A stretch of DNA of 64,000 bases from Bryoerythrophyllum caledonicum (taxonomy: Eukaryota; Streptophyta; Bryopsida; Pottiales; Pottiaceae), in the NCBI GenBank assembly GCA_963971425.1, contig OZ020516.1, positions 21,707,332 through 21,771,331 on the forward strand. The letters run 5' to 3'. Shown here one piece after another: positions 22,829 through 33,010 of the stretch. A program made the position numbers and the translations under genes. Each line of letters starts with the position of its first letter. Within the stretch, counting starts at the first letter, position 1. The notes below the pieces were generated by a model, which was not told where the DNA came from, did not search any database, and worked only from the letters and a program-made list of their open reading frames with translations.

Positions 22829-23422
22829 TCAGGCGTTTCCCATATATTGATCGGTACGGAATTTGATGAGGCATGTTATTTGTAAGTCGGAGATAATGGG
22901 ATTCTTCCAAAAATTTGTAGAGAGTTCATTGTCTATTTTGTTGCTGCAAGTCCATTTTTCTATATGAGGGAAGTTTTCTACAATTGTCTCAAGGTTGTTA
23001 TAGAGGTCTTGTTTCTTGAGATATTTGTTTAAGAATCTAACCGGGCCTTTACTGAGGATATCTTCTTTAGAAGGCCAATCTTCTTTTTGGAAGTAGTATG
23101 GGGTAGCATGTGCATGTTTGTATGAGTCTTTGGCATTTATATGCGATTTTTTGCGGCCCTCTTTTGCAAGTTTATCTGCTTGTTCGTTTCCATCGATATT
23201 GACATGGGCTCTAACTTTGTGAAGGGTTGTCATTTGTGTTCGGTTTTGTAGTATTTGGACCATTGACATTAATATAGTTTGGTCGGGGTGGCTATTGTGG
23301 AGGATAGGGTGTGTTATTTGGGTGTTTAGTAGATAAAGTACATTGATACAATCAGTGAATATGTGTGAGGGTTCATTGTTGTATTTTGTTGTGATGATTT
23401 GTAGTGTTTTGTGTATGGCCAT
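22829..23422 (-). pseudogene. LINE copy B, RNase H domain
   Basis: A 197-codon open frame with the RNase H pattern: FTDCINVLYLLNTQ (first acidic strand region), then HKVRAHVNIDGNEQADKLAKEG, where GNEQAD supplies the final catalytic Asp region. It is followed by RFLNKYLKKQDLYNNLE and LIKFRTDQYMGNA. This domain degrades the RNA strand of the cDNA hybrid in LINEs that carry it. It is cut off from RT by stops and shifts, so ORF2 is not continuous. Confidence 0.8.
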
Positions 23423-24168
23423 AAGTTCTGCTCTAAGGATATTTTGTAGTCCATGGAGTCTTTTGGCTAACTTAATTTCTTTGGTAGGATTATATATTCC
23501 ATAGCCAACTTTTTCTTTGTGCTAGTTATGCGGGCTAGTTTGTTCTGGCAGTTTGAAGGAGCCATCAATATAGTAGCTATATGTCGGGTCAAATTTTGGT
23601 AGGGTTGGGGTTTGGTAGTTTGGAAAGGGTAGAGGTATTACAAGGTAATATAATGTATTATTGATGTAGTTTAGTTTTGACCAATTTTTGCTTTGGTTTA
23701 TAGGGGTTTGTATAGTTGATGGTGGGGCCATTTTTGTGTATAGGCAATGTATGTTTAGAGTATTTGCTATGGAGGTGAGTTTGGCAAGCTATTCTAGGGT
23801 GCCAAGGGTTTGATTTTGTTGGTGGACACATATTATTTGTAATGTGGATGGTTCAGCCCTGGGCTTTTTAAAACTCAAGTGGAATAGTAGGTTCTTCGTA
23901 TGGAATTGAGTTTGCTTCGAATAGTGCAAGTCTGTAAATGGGCTTGAGTGTTGGTTAAAGTTTTGGTATCAATTTTGGTCCGGTGTGATAATGAGTGTAG
24001 GTGTGTGATGTGGGTCATTTTTGGCAGCAAGGCGGGCCCAATGTAGTGCTTGTCGAGTTTCTTCATCATTGTGGGGGTGAGCCATACCAATACCGGCTCA
24101 TTTATAGTCAAAGGCCTTTTCTAGGGAGCCAAATATTTTATCTCTTTCAAAGGGTGAATAGAATTTTT

Positions 24169-25056
24169 TTAGTTTGGTGGAACATATGACGGGGAAGAGA
24201 AGTATGATTGTTTGATGTTAAAGGTTGAAATTAATGAGTCTAGAATGGGTGTGGGTATTGTGTATTGTGCACTTTTGAGGGGATTATTTTTTGGGATGCG
24301 GTATTTATATCTTTGGTATAGCCAAATTAGTTTGGTTTCAAATGGTTGGATTGTTAGTTCGATGTTTATAGGGGTTTGTAGTTTCATATTGTACTGGTTA
24401 CATAGCGATTGGAGTCTAGTAGTGGGAATAGTGTGTAAGTGTCGGCCATTTTCTTCATATAAATGGGCTTGATTGTTCTCTATTTTAATTGTGTTGGCGA
24501 GTTTCAGGATATTGTTTTCGGGGTTGCATTCCATTGTATAGATGTTTAGGAGTGGAATGATTATGGGTGGAGTTACGGATCTTAAGTCTTGTAATTGTTC
24601 TTGGGGGTGGTGAGCGTAAATGGTTTCCGAGTAGAATTTATTTTTAAATTTTTGATAGTATTTTTTAAAATTTTCGGTGTTATATGTGGAAGTATTACTG
24701 TCGTGTCTTGGGAAGAGGTATCTTTGAGGAAGCCATTTGTTGAATGTGTTGTTGTTGAGTTGCCATTGACATAAATATTTTGTATATTGTTGGTACCTAG
24801 ATGTTGTATATGTTATGGCGTATGATGTTATTAATAGGATATATGGTGGAATTTTTGGGGATGTATGTTGGGGGACGTGGGTGGTGTGGGTGTAAGGGGT
24901 TGGGAGGGTGGATTGGTGGTAGGGTAGTGTTTGGGAGGATGTTGTTGTTGATGGTGATGAATGGGTCTTTGAGTATGTGGGAGTATGAATGTATGTTGCA
25001 AGGGATAGCACATGTGGTGGGGCATGTTGGATGGCAAAAAAGTTTTTTGGCAACAT
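24169..25056 (-). pseudogene. LINE copy B, post-RT domain (295-codon open stretch)
   Basis: Long open stretch with a Thr/Pro/His-rich N-terminal part, then KWLPQRYLFPRHDSN, FKKYYQKFKNKFYSE and LWLYQRYKYRIPKNNPL-like segments that recur in copy A. The function of this linker between RT and RNase H is unknown to me. It starts just downstream of the foldback insertion, in LINE sense. Confidence 0.7.
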
Positions 25057-25063
25057 TTAGGGC

Positions 25064-25565
25064 TGCTTCACACTATGCCCAAGTCGAGTGGCCGTCTGTC
25101 AAAATGAGTGGCCAAACTATGGCGAGAGGCCAAACTTTTTTGCCAAAAAAATACATTAAATAATATAGATTGAAGGTTTGGCCGGGCGTGGTGTGAAGCC
25201 TCAAAGGCCAAGTACAAAGTCCAAACCCAATATCATTACGCCAAAAAAAATCAGCCAAAAAAATCAGCCAAAAAAATCACTCCAAAAAATTCGGCCTCTT
25301 TCATCTAACGGAATAGATCTTGTCAATTTTTTATTTTTTTATTAAAAAGTTCAACTTACTCTCGATTGTAGTTTGGGTCGACTAAAATGGGCGACCCAAG
25401 TTTTGCTCGAGAGGTCGTCGCTTTGGCGCCAGAACAACTCAAAAGTGTTGCCATGTAGGATGACGGCCTTTGGAGTTTGGGCACAGGTATGAAGGTCCAA
25501 AGGTCCGGATTTTGGCCATTCTAGCAATCTCATTGGTGGAAATTGACGGCCACTCGACTTGGCCA
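25064..25565. mobile_element. Foldback / TIR element interrupting the RT of LINE copy B
   Basis: About 500 bp bounded by inverted copies of CAAGTCGAGTGGCCGTC (25080-25096 and the complement at 25545-25561). In the LINE sense, the coding sequence is lost exactly where this begins. Copy A shows uninterrupted LINE at the equivalent point (after NPIAFKSQIHATNI). A second inverted pair, GGCTGCTTCACACTATGCCC at 25067 and GGGCGTGGTGTGAAGCCT near 25182, suggests a smaller element nested at one end. Positions 25250-25290 hold CAGCCAAAAAAAT three times. No transposase; the target duplication could not be assigned. Confidence 0.6.
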
Positions 25566-26617
25566 CCAAGTGTAATGTTAGAAGCTTGCATTAGGACTTT
25601 ACATGTAATTGGATTCATTTTGGATTTGTATGGACATCTAGTAGTACATTTTGGGACGCCTACATCCATACCAATCCATTTGCAATATCTATCTATTTTA
25701 TCAATTTGTGTTTGTAATGATTTTATTTTGTTAGTTATGGTGGCAAGGTCATAGGCGTAGGCGGCGGAATTTATGGTGATTTGTGATGTACCAAAAGTGT
25801 ATCCATTATTGCCTCGCTCTAGCCATCTAAATAGTGGTTCTAAAAATATAATGAATAGGTATGGACTAAAGGTATCTCCTTGTATGGTTCCTCTATGAAT
25901 GGGGATAGGCTTAGTCTTTTCAAAGTGCTCACCAGTGTAGTAAGTAGATGATTGGGAGTAGATATTTCCAACTAGTGTAGTTGCATCTTTTGGGTACCCA
26001 ATGTTAGTCATTATTACTAATAGTCGAGCGTGGTCTATAGAGCCAAAGGCGTTTTTGAAGTCAACATTAAAAACATATATGTCTTGATTTGTGAATCGTG
26101 CGTCTTCCAGTGCCCCTACTATGATTTGTATTTGTCTAGAGGTTGTTCTCTTTGCTCTAAATCCTTCTAGGCTATCGTCTAGGATTTTGAACTTTTCACC
26201 ATATGAGGATAATATTGAGGTAAGTGTACTAGTGTAGAGTTTATATATTGTGTTGGCTAATGCGATTGGTCTATGATTTGGTAATATTGGAGGATCTCCT
26301 TTTTTGTATAGTATAATTGTTGCACTTGTTTTCCATGAGGCTGGTATTTGTTTTTGTTTATAGCAATGAGAGAAGAATAGAGATAGTAATTTATCAAATC
26401 TTGGGGGCATGTTTTTGAGTATTGAATTCGGTATACGGTCTGGCCCTGGGGCTTTGTTATTTCCGAGGTTGCGCAGACATGTGTCGTATATGGCTCTGTT
26501 GAAGTATGCATGTAATGGAATTTCAGATTCTCCTTGTTTGTCTAGGGCAAGTCCATCCAGATCATGCCATGGATATTGGCGTACTGCACATGTGTTGATT
26601 GAATATTTCATTTGCAA
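25566..26617 (-). pseudogene. LINE copy B, reverse transcriptase
   Basis: Open for over 350 codons with the non-LTR RT boxes in order: NNKAPGPDRIPNSIL, NHRPIALANTIYKLYTS, FRAKRTTSRQIQ, VFNVDFKNAFGSIDH (motif A Asp), GTIQGDTFSPYLFIIFLEP (motif B) and SAAYAYDLATI. The last is the YADD active site with its first Asp changed to Tyr, so this copy's RT should be inactive. Copy A keeps YADD at the same place. Confidence 0.88.
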
Positions 26618-27339
26618 TGTTTTCGAGACTCATTAGAATGTTATTGTATTGGTCAATGATACAATCTAGTGGTGGAGATTCGGATTTTTAAAAACTTTTC
26701 TATTTATTTTCTTAGGGCTAATTCGTATAGTTGTCTATATTTTGAGATGGCTTTTTTAATATTATCTTGGGAGTATTTTGTAGTTACTTTTCGGGCTTAT
26801 ATATTGGCATTTTTTGGGATTAGTGCAATGTCTTTTATCCATGTATCATGGGATAGGTCCGGGGGAGGTGGGGCAGGGATTTGGGTATGGTGCAGAGCTA
26901 GTAATTTGTTACATATGACGTGGTTACGCCATTGTGGGTTATTTTTTACGATTCTAACAGTTTTTTTGTATTATATGGTATGTAGCTAGGTGTTGTTTCC
27001 ATGTTTTAGAAAGTTTGCGGGGTAAATAACCGCCTTTTTGTGATGTTCGGTTTGTCATTTTTGGTATTGGTTGGGCTTTACAAGTTTGTTCCAATGTATT
27101 GGAGATATTATTGATGAGTGTATGTAGGATGTGACATGTTTTGTGCCATTGTGTTTGAGAGAGTTGGTTGTTATTTTCAAGGATGTTTATGATAGAGTCA
27201 ATTTGTATGGAGTTTTTTTCAAAGAACTTTGTGTTGAATTTTTCTAAGTTATCTTTTGGGATGGAGTTTAGGATTTGTATATTATCATTGTTTGTAATTA
27301 TAAGGGTACGACTAATTAATATGTTATTTGGAATGTGAA
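26618..27339 (-). pseudogene. LINE copy B, region between APE and RT
   Basis: Broken frames on the minus strand match copy A at 11100-11700: EQTCKAQPIP against EQTCRAQPLL, QKGGYLPRK against QQGGFLPQK, and the identical KQHLATYH. No enzymatic motif is expected here. Confidence 0.6.
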
Positions 27340-28016
27340 GTTGTACAAGCGAATGATCCGAGTTGAGAATAGTGTCTTTGTTTGTTGTAGAGGTGTATTG
27401 TGTAGTATTGTTTGTATTTATATAAAAGCCGTCTATTAGCCTCCAGTCAGTGTAGTTATATCCGCCTTGTATTTATGTAGGTGAAGTTTAGGTTTTCTGT
27501 GAAGTGGCGCCATTGATAGTCTATGGTTTGAGGGCAGGTGTTATGGTTTCCGTTTTTTCGACCAATTAAAGCTATGTCTCTGTTGAAGTCTCCACATAAC
27601 ATGTAAGTGTAATTAGGGTTATTATTTATTTGAGATGTAATATTTTTTTGTATGTCTATAGTAAATCTAGCATCTTCAGGATGGGAGGGCATATATATGT
27701 GAAAGATTAACCATGGTTGTAGTGGTTGATTAGCAATTTTAATTATTTGAAGGTAGGGGGATATGTGCATAGGGGTAGGGATTTTTGTAATGTTGCCCAG
27801 GAAAGCGTATTTTTTGTGTATTAGTGTGAGGAGGCCACTGCGGCACGGTGTGTATGGTCTGCGTTGTTGGATGCATCTTGTTAGTGCATGTGTATTATTT
27901 AAAATAAGTTTGTAGTCTTGAAATATGTTTTGTATGTATTTTGTAGATTTTGTGGCTAATATTTTTGTTTCTTGTATAACTATGACGGCCGGTGGTGTGT
28001 CTGTATGTGTGACCAA
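27340..28016 (-). pseudogene. LINE copy B, APE-type endonuclease domain
   Basis: VIVIQETKI (metal-binding Glu), MLCGDFNRDIALIG (the GDFN box) and, after a frame break near 27456, NSDHSLVQLH (the SDHS catalytic His box, near 27350) mark an AP-endonuclease-like nuclease that nicks the target in LINE insertion. Two of the three boxes lie in one open frame of 186 codons. Its 5' neighbour encodes a Pro-rich stretch (28089-28271) with no known domain. Confidence 0.8.
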
Positions 28017-28088
28017 GGTTTGTAAGCTAGGGAAAGCGGTGTTTAGAGATGAAGCATTCCATGTAATTATGTTTGTGTTTTTATTGTT

Positions 28089-28715
28089 TCAACTAATATT
28101 TTGGTTCTGTAGAGGAAGGTAAGAGGGTGGAGGGGGCGGATGGGTATATTCTAGTATTGGATCAAAATATTTTAGTGACTCATTAATTAGTTTGTTAGGA
28201 AGGTAAGGAAATTTTTGTTTTATTGTGTTGTTTGAAGGTGGTATGGTTTGACTATGTAAAAAGTCGTACAATTCTTTATGTATTGAGTTTCCATGGTTTA
28301 TGATACTTATGTTTTCTTCAAGAAATTTTGTAAAAGGGTGTGGGATATGAATATGTCTTTTTGGTGGATTTTGTAATTTTGATAGGGTTCGTAATAGTGT
28401 GTTAGTCCATGTAATTATATTCGGGTTTTGTAGATTTAAAAGATGGTTACATTCGTCTATGTTTGGGTGGGTGGTAATTACTACAGCATATCAAATATGT
28501 GTTGGTGGATGCGTATTTTTTTGTTGTATATATTGGGCAATGTTTGGGTGTGTTGTGTTATGTAGTTGATGTAATATATGTGTGGATTTTAAAAGGGGGG
28601 CAAATGTTTGAGCAATGTGTTTGTATTCCGGTTGTAGTTTTATGGTATTTGGTATAAAGTATATTTTGGCGTTTTTCTTATGTGTTGTGGGATGTCTTTT
28701 TAGTACATTAGGCAT
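28089..28715 (-). pseudogene. LINE copy B, N-terminal part of ORF2
   Basis: Two open pieces (28490-28715 and 28089-28271) precede the endonuclease. They are Asn/Thr/His-rich and I recognise no domain. They may be the start of ORF2 or the end of a linker after the CA-rich tract. One or two frame breaks lie between them. Confidence 0.45.
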
Positions 28716-28805
28716 GGGTCCTGGGTTGGTTTCTATATCTCCACTTAGTATTAATAGGATTTTATAGTGTAAGGGTTTAATATGTTGTTTTTGGTTTATT
28801 GATTT

Positions 28806-29520
28806 GTGTATATATTTTGGATATTTTCTTGTTTTTATGTTTTTGGTTTTAGTATTTTTGTTTATGTATGTGTGTATGTTTTTGTTTGTGGGACTTGTTG
28901 TGATTTTGTTTGTGCTTGTGATTTTGAGTGTTATATTTGGATGTGTATTTTTGATGGTGTTTGTGTGGACTTGTGTATGATTTTTTTGATATGGTTTTGT
29001 GTGTGTCTTTGTGTGTGTCTTTGTGGTTGTAAATAAGTGGTTTCAGTTTGCAAGTGTAAGTGTGTGGGTGTGTGTATATAGTATGTGTGTGTGTTTGGTT
29101 GTGTGGGTGTGTTTGTGTGTATGTGTGTTTATGTGTATTTGTGGATTTATTTTGTGTGTTTGTATATGTGTGCAAGTGTGTGGATGTTTGTGTGTTTGTC
29201 TTGATGTGTTTGTATGTGTGTATGTATGTGAGTGTGTATGCAATTGTTTTTGTTTGTTTGTGTGAGTGTATATGTGAAGGTGAGGTATGTACTTGTATGG
29301 GTGTGTATTCGTATGTTCGTTTGTGTGTGATTGTGGTTGTGTTTATGTATGTGTGTGTATTTTTGTATTTGTATTATATGAATGTATGTATGTGAGTTTG
29401 TATGTATGTATGTATGTATATATGTATGTATGCCTATATATAAGTGTATATCTGACTATATATATGTATATATATATATATGTATATGTATATACATGTA
29501 TTTGTGTGTGTCATGGTCCA
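28806..29520. repeat. TG/CA-rich cryptic simple repeat
   Basis: About 700 bp dominated by TGTGTGTTTG, TGTATG and GTGTGTATGTG words, ending in TATGTATG and TATATA runs at 29390-29500. It is not a clean microsatellite. Frames on both strands stay open because TG/CA repeats contain few stops (minus-strand frames read His-Thr-rich). It lies between the 473-aa frame and ORF2 of LINE copy B. Confidence 0.85.
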
Positions 29521-29639
29521 TGTATGTAGTATACTGTAATTGTATTGAATATATTGAGAAGTACAATATTGGTATAACATACTTTTATACTTGTATAGTA
29601 CTAATAACTTATGGTGTAGATTACTATGACTAGTGTTAT

Positions 29640-29863
29640 GGTAAGTATATTTTACCGTGTGGTCTTTGGTCTTCACATGTTTGATGGTGTATCTTCAATT
29701 TGTCTTGGTTTGACTCTTCCTTTGATGGCTCTCATGGCTTCAATGGTGGCTTGCATGGAGTTTTGTATGCTTTCCATTTGTGCAACAAGTTCTTCATGTA
29801 GCTTGTCCGTACATTCTCTATTCTCTCTCCTCATCTACTTGTTGTTCCCTTCCAATGCATCTT
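29640..29863 (-). pseudogene. Coiled-coil-like tail after the 473-aa frame
   Basis: In a different minus-strand frame just after the stop of the 473-aa ORF, the sequence reads CTDKLHEELVAQMESIQNSM...IEAMRAIKGRVKPRQIE with heptad-like hydrophobic spacing. It may be the original C-terminus of the upstream protein, separated by a frame change, or a small overlapping ORF. It ends at a stop near 29685. Confidence 0.4.
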
Positions 29864-31285
29864 CTAGGTCTTTCTTCGTAACGTTGGTGTTGGTGGAGGT
29901 GGGGTGTCTTGAATTTTGAATGTTGCAACGGTGTTATCCATGGTGGTGTTGATGTCATTGAACCCAAAACTTTCGACTTGTTCTTGAGTTGGAGGTTCTA
30001 CTCCTTCCAAACTCCTCATGTGTAGGGCAAAGTCCACGTGGTTTCCTCCAATTTTGATTGTCTTTTTCTCAAACTTCCTATACACGATAGGGTTAGCACA
30101 TTCCACATTTGCACTCCCATTATGCCTTTCACCATTCTCTTCATGAAACCATATATTTTTAGTATTATCATTTCCTAAGACTTTGCATATGGCATTAGTG
30201 GTGTCAACAACACTCATAAGATTGGGCAAAGGAGATAGGATGAGAGTGAGGGCATCTTTTTTTGCCTTTGTTTTAGGTGTCATACATCCCCCAGTAAAGG
30301 TTTTCTTTGCTTGAAGGACTTTGTGTTGAATTATAACATGGTGGAGTTGAATCTTCAAGGCTTGTTGGGGGGTGGTGGTGGAGACGAAAGCATGAGGATC
30401 ACTTACAACCTTTTGCACTCTGGTGATTTCGAAGTCTTGGCCACGGTTAAAGCTATTGTGGAGGATATCCATGAATAGCTGGTGAGCCATGATACCTATC
30501 AATGAGTCATTTCTAATAAGCACAGAGAGGTTAGTAGAGTTAGCCATATGGTGATAGGTCTTGCATACTTTACCAATGACCTTATGGTTGTCTAGCACAA
30601 GTATGAAAGGCCTAAGGCATGTGAGCAACATGAGACCATCTGTGTTGGGGTTAAATAGGTGTAGTTTAGACATCCCCGCCCATACTCCTTTTTTACCTCC
30701 TCTTTTGACACTATGACATTGAATGTAGATTGGGTCAATTAGACTTGTGCCAAGTTTAATGTCCATTAATTCTAGTCTTCTAGTTATCATATTGTATACA
30801 TCATCATGCAACATAAAATTGGTGGGAGGTTCGAAGAAAATTGCAATATGGAAGTCCAAGGCCAAACATGTGGCCTTGTTGATCTTGATATCTAGTGGGA
30901 TTTGGGTGATGTTGTAGTGTTGCTCTTGTGCTACTTTCCTCTTGCATGGGTATAGGAGTTGGGGGATCCGTGGGAATGCCACTCTAGCTTCCATTCCTTC
31001 CTCAACTTTGTTGGCTTTGAAGCCTCTAGACATCATTTTCTCTGTTGTTTCGTCACTTGTAGGGGCTTCCACTCCTTCTTCTATTGCGATGCGCTCCATG
31101 GCTTCAAAATCTAGCCATAGATTTAGGTCTGTAGTTAGTGGCAATGGTTTAGTGAACTTACCTTTGTCGGCCTTGAATGATGGTTTGGGCAGTCTTTTGG
31201 GTTGTTCTTTTGGTGTGAAAAAAATTGAATGAGGAGTTTGAGGGGACTTACCTAGAGCCGAGAAGGAGAGTCGATGTGGACTCAT
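29864..31285 (-). CDS. Intact 473-aa ORF upstream of LINE B ORF2; candidate LINE ORF1
   Basis: ATG at 31285 to TAG at 29864 with no interruption. I do not recognise the family. The N-terminal 60 residues are basic and Pro-rich (KRLPKPSFKADKGKFTKPLP). An acidic helix-like stretch follows (DFEAMERIAIEEGVEAPTSDETTEKMM), then a globular part with alternating hydrophobic segments. The C-terminus is PPPPTPT. No CCHC knuckle or RRM motif is evident. Its place before ORF2 on the same strand suggests the LINE's ORF1, but copies A and C lack this region, so the link is inference. An alternative is an independent host or element gene. Its long open frame contrasts with the broken ORF2. Confidence 0.5.
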   Translation of the reverse strand: MSPHRLSFSALGKSPQTPHSIFFTPKEQPKRLPKPSFKADKGKFTKPLPLTTDLNLWLDFEAMERIAIEEGVEAPTSDETTEKMMSRGFKANKVEEGMEARVAFPRIPQLLYPCKRKVAQEQHYNITQIPLDIKINKATCLALDFHIAIFFEPPTNFMLHDDVYNMITRRLELMDIKLGTSLIDPIYIQCHSVKRGGKKGVWAGMSKLHLFNPNTDGLMLLTCLRPFILVLDNHKVIGKVCKTYHHMANSTNLSVLIRNDSLIGIMAHQLFMDILHNSFNRGQDFEITRVQKVVSDPHAFVSTTTPQQALKIQLHHVIIQHKVLQAKKTFTGGCMTPKTKAKKDALTLILSPLPNLMSVVDTTNAICKVLGNDNTKNIWFHEENGERHNGSANVECANPIVYRKFEKKTIKIGGNHVDFALHMRSLEGVEPPTQEQVESFGFNDINTTMDNTVATFKIQDTPPPPTPTLRRKT

Positions 31286-33010
31286 GGTGATTTGATGTGG
31301 ACTTTAGCACATGTAGGCTACTCACCTTTGGCGGCCTTGAATGATGGTTTGGGCAGTCCTCTCCTAATGAGTGGAGAGGCTGTGAGTATAAAATGGGGCG
31401 CTTGAGTTTTTGATGCGCTCACTGCTCTCCTCACGAGAGCCTCCCCCGTGCCTAAAGCCTTCTTGGCAACAGCTCTCGGTAGTATCTCTAGTCTGCTCCC
31501 AGCCCGAAGTGAGCTACTAGGTCCCCGACCTTTGTCCAACAGTCGTCCTTGTGAGTACGGGCTCTTGTATATGAGTTCTGTGCAAGAGCTGCTCTTGTTC
31601 TTCCCTATGGGTGCTTGGGTTCTTGTTCGCCAAACAAGTTGTTGTCTGTTATCCTCGTCTGAGGGCTTCCAATCTATGACAATTTGGGAGATCACCTCTC
31701 TCGTCCCTGCATGTTTCTGATTAGTTGTGGTGTGGAGCGTGGACTTACCTCTGTGGTCTTGATTTCTCCGGTTGAGTCGGGTGGCGATGTTGTCTGCTAG
31801 TGCCCCTTGTGTTGGTCGATGTAGAATTTTCTTCTGTGTGTGACGCCTTCGGTGGGGGGCGCGGATGCTATCTTTCTGCTGCACTGTTGGCGGAGACTTT
31901 TGTATCTTGTTTACGTTGTCAGGGCTTGGTGCTAGCCTTTGTTGTCTAGTCTTGTTGTTTTGATGGCGGGTGTCGTGTCCTGCATGAGATGTCTTTGGTG
32001 GAGTTACGTACCTGTTGTGTAGTCCTGAGGTCGATGTCGTACAACGCGTCGAGGGAGCAAATCTTTGTGAGTTTACGAAGGTGGTCTTCAGTCCAATCGT
32101 TGGTGTCCTGTTGTGTGTCGAGGGGGCACAATCGGTCGAGTGTTTAACGTCGAGAGAGCAGGCCTTCGGTCGAGTGGTCGGGTTTCTGCATCTATTCAAG
32201 AGGGTGGATCTTGGAGTATCAAGTTGAGTCCGTGTTGTTATGCCGTATCCTTGGGTAGCTAGTATGTAGGTCTTAAGTTGGTGTGGGTCACGAGTGGAAG
32301 TTGATGTCCTTGTACTTGGGGTCCAGGTTGTGTGTCCCTAGCGTTCTGGTGGAGTCTGGTCGTGTGTGGGTGGGGCTCCTACTGTCCGAGGGAGGTTGCT
32401 CTCTTGATCTTGTTTTGTGCATTCATGTTGTTCGGGAGGAGTATGTTCATGTGAGGCTCGTACTGTCCGAGGGAAGTTGTTGTCTTGATCTTTTTGCGGT
32501 TGGGATTGACGTCTCTAGGACTTGTGTGCGTCTTTGTTTTCTGTGATGTTGTGGTTGTGTCTTCTGTATTGCTGTTGCGTCAAGGTCAAGTGTCGTTGCA
32601 ATATCTTATTTGATTGTCGTGAATGCTCTCTTGAGATGTCTCCGCCTATATTAAATCTGCAGTCGCACCTTCTCAGGTTGGCGATATATTCACAAGTAGT
32701 AAGAACTACTTATGCCTTCCTTTGATCCCTTGTGGTGGCCGTTGTAGTCCCTGCTCGAGGTTTGTCCCCTTTCTTGCTTGTCTTCTTATGATGTGCATTC
32801 CTCCTTGTCCAAGTCGGGCTGGATCTGATCTTCTGTAGCCTTCGATTTTCAGGCTTGCGGTGGTATCTGTTGCACACAGACCGGGAGCTATCACATGCAA
32901 TATGAAGAAAGAGATTGATAGGAGGGTGTGAGGGTGTGACCTGTATTCTGGTGTTGTCTTGTATGAAACTTGGGTTGCCACTTTGTACTTGTAAAACTTG
33001 GGATACTGCA
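31286..33010 (-). other. Leader region upstream of the 473-aa ORF, with an ATG-less open frame
   Basis: Minus-strand 32199-31318 is open for 293 codons but has no early ATG; it is Arg/Ser/Thr-rich. It ends in LPKPSFKAAKGE, repeating LPKPSFKADKGK from near the start of the 473-aa ORF; the underlying DNA is a 35-bp near-identical direct repeat (31324-31360 and 31160-31196). Five donor-like words (GTAAGT, GTGAGT, GTACGT) occur on this strand between 32011 and 31156. A roughly 84-bp direct repeat (CTACTGTCCGAGGGA words, 32378 and 32462) lies further upstream. It is possibly the 5' UTR of LINE copy B. Confidence 0.35.

Larger units (their letters stand above)
21816..31285 (-). mobile_element. LINE copy B (APE-RT-RNase H type), near full length, broken in ORF2
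   Basis: Read on the minus strand: a 473-aa frame (31285-29864), a CA-rich low-complexity stretch (29520-28806), then ORF2 pieces. These are an N-terminal region (28715-28089), APE endonuclease (28016-27340), RT (26617-25566), a foldback insertion (25565-25064), a post-RT domain (25056-24169), RNase H (23422-22829) and a C-terminal tail (22680-22115). A 3' UTR ends in a TTC run at 21827-21816. Copy C shares the 3' UTR and TTC tail. An APE-RT-RNase H order fits the I/R1/Tad1-like LINE groups rather than standard plant L1. The true 5' end may lie beyond 31285. Confidence 0.75.

Noticed and set aside
24801-25163. 120-aa plus-strand ORF
   Set aside because: Antisense to the LINE B post-RT domain and crossing the edge of the foldback element.
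28849-29395. His/Thr- or Cys/Val-rich ORFs on both strands
   Set aside because: Products of a TG/CA simple repeat; open in several frames.
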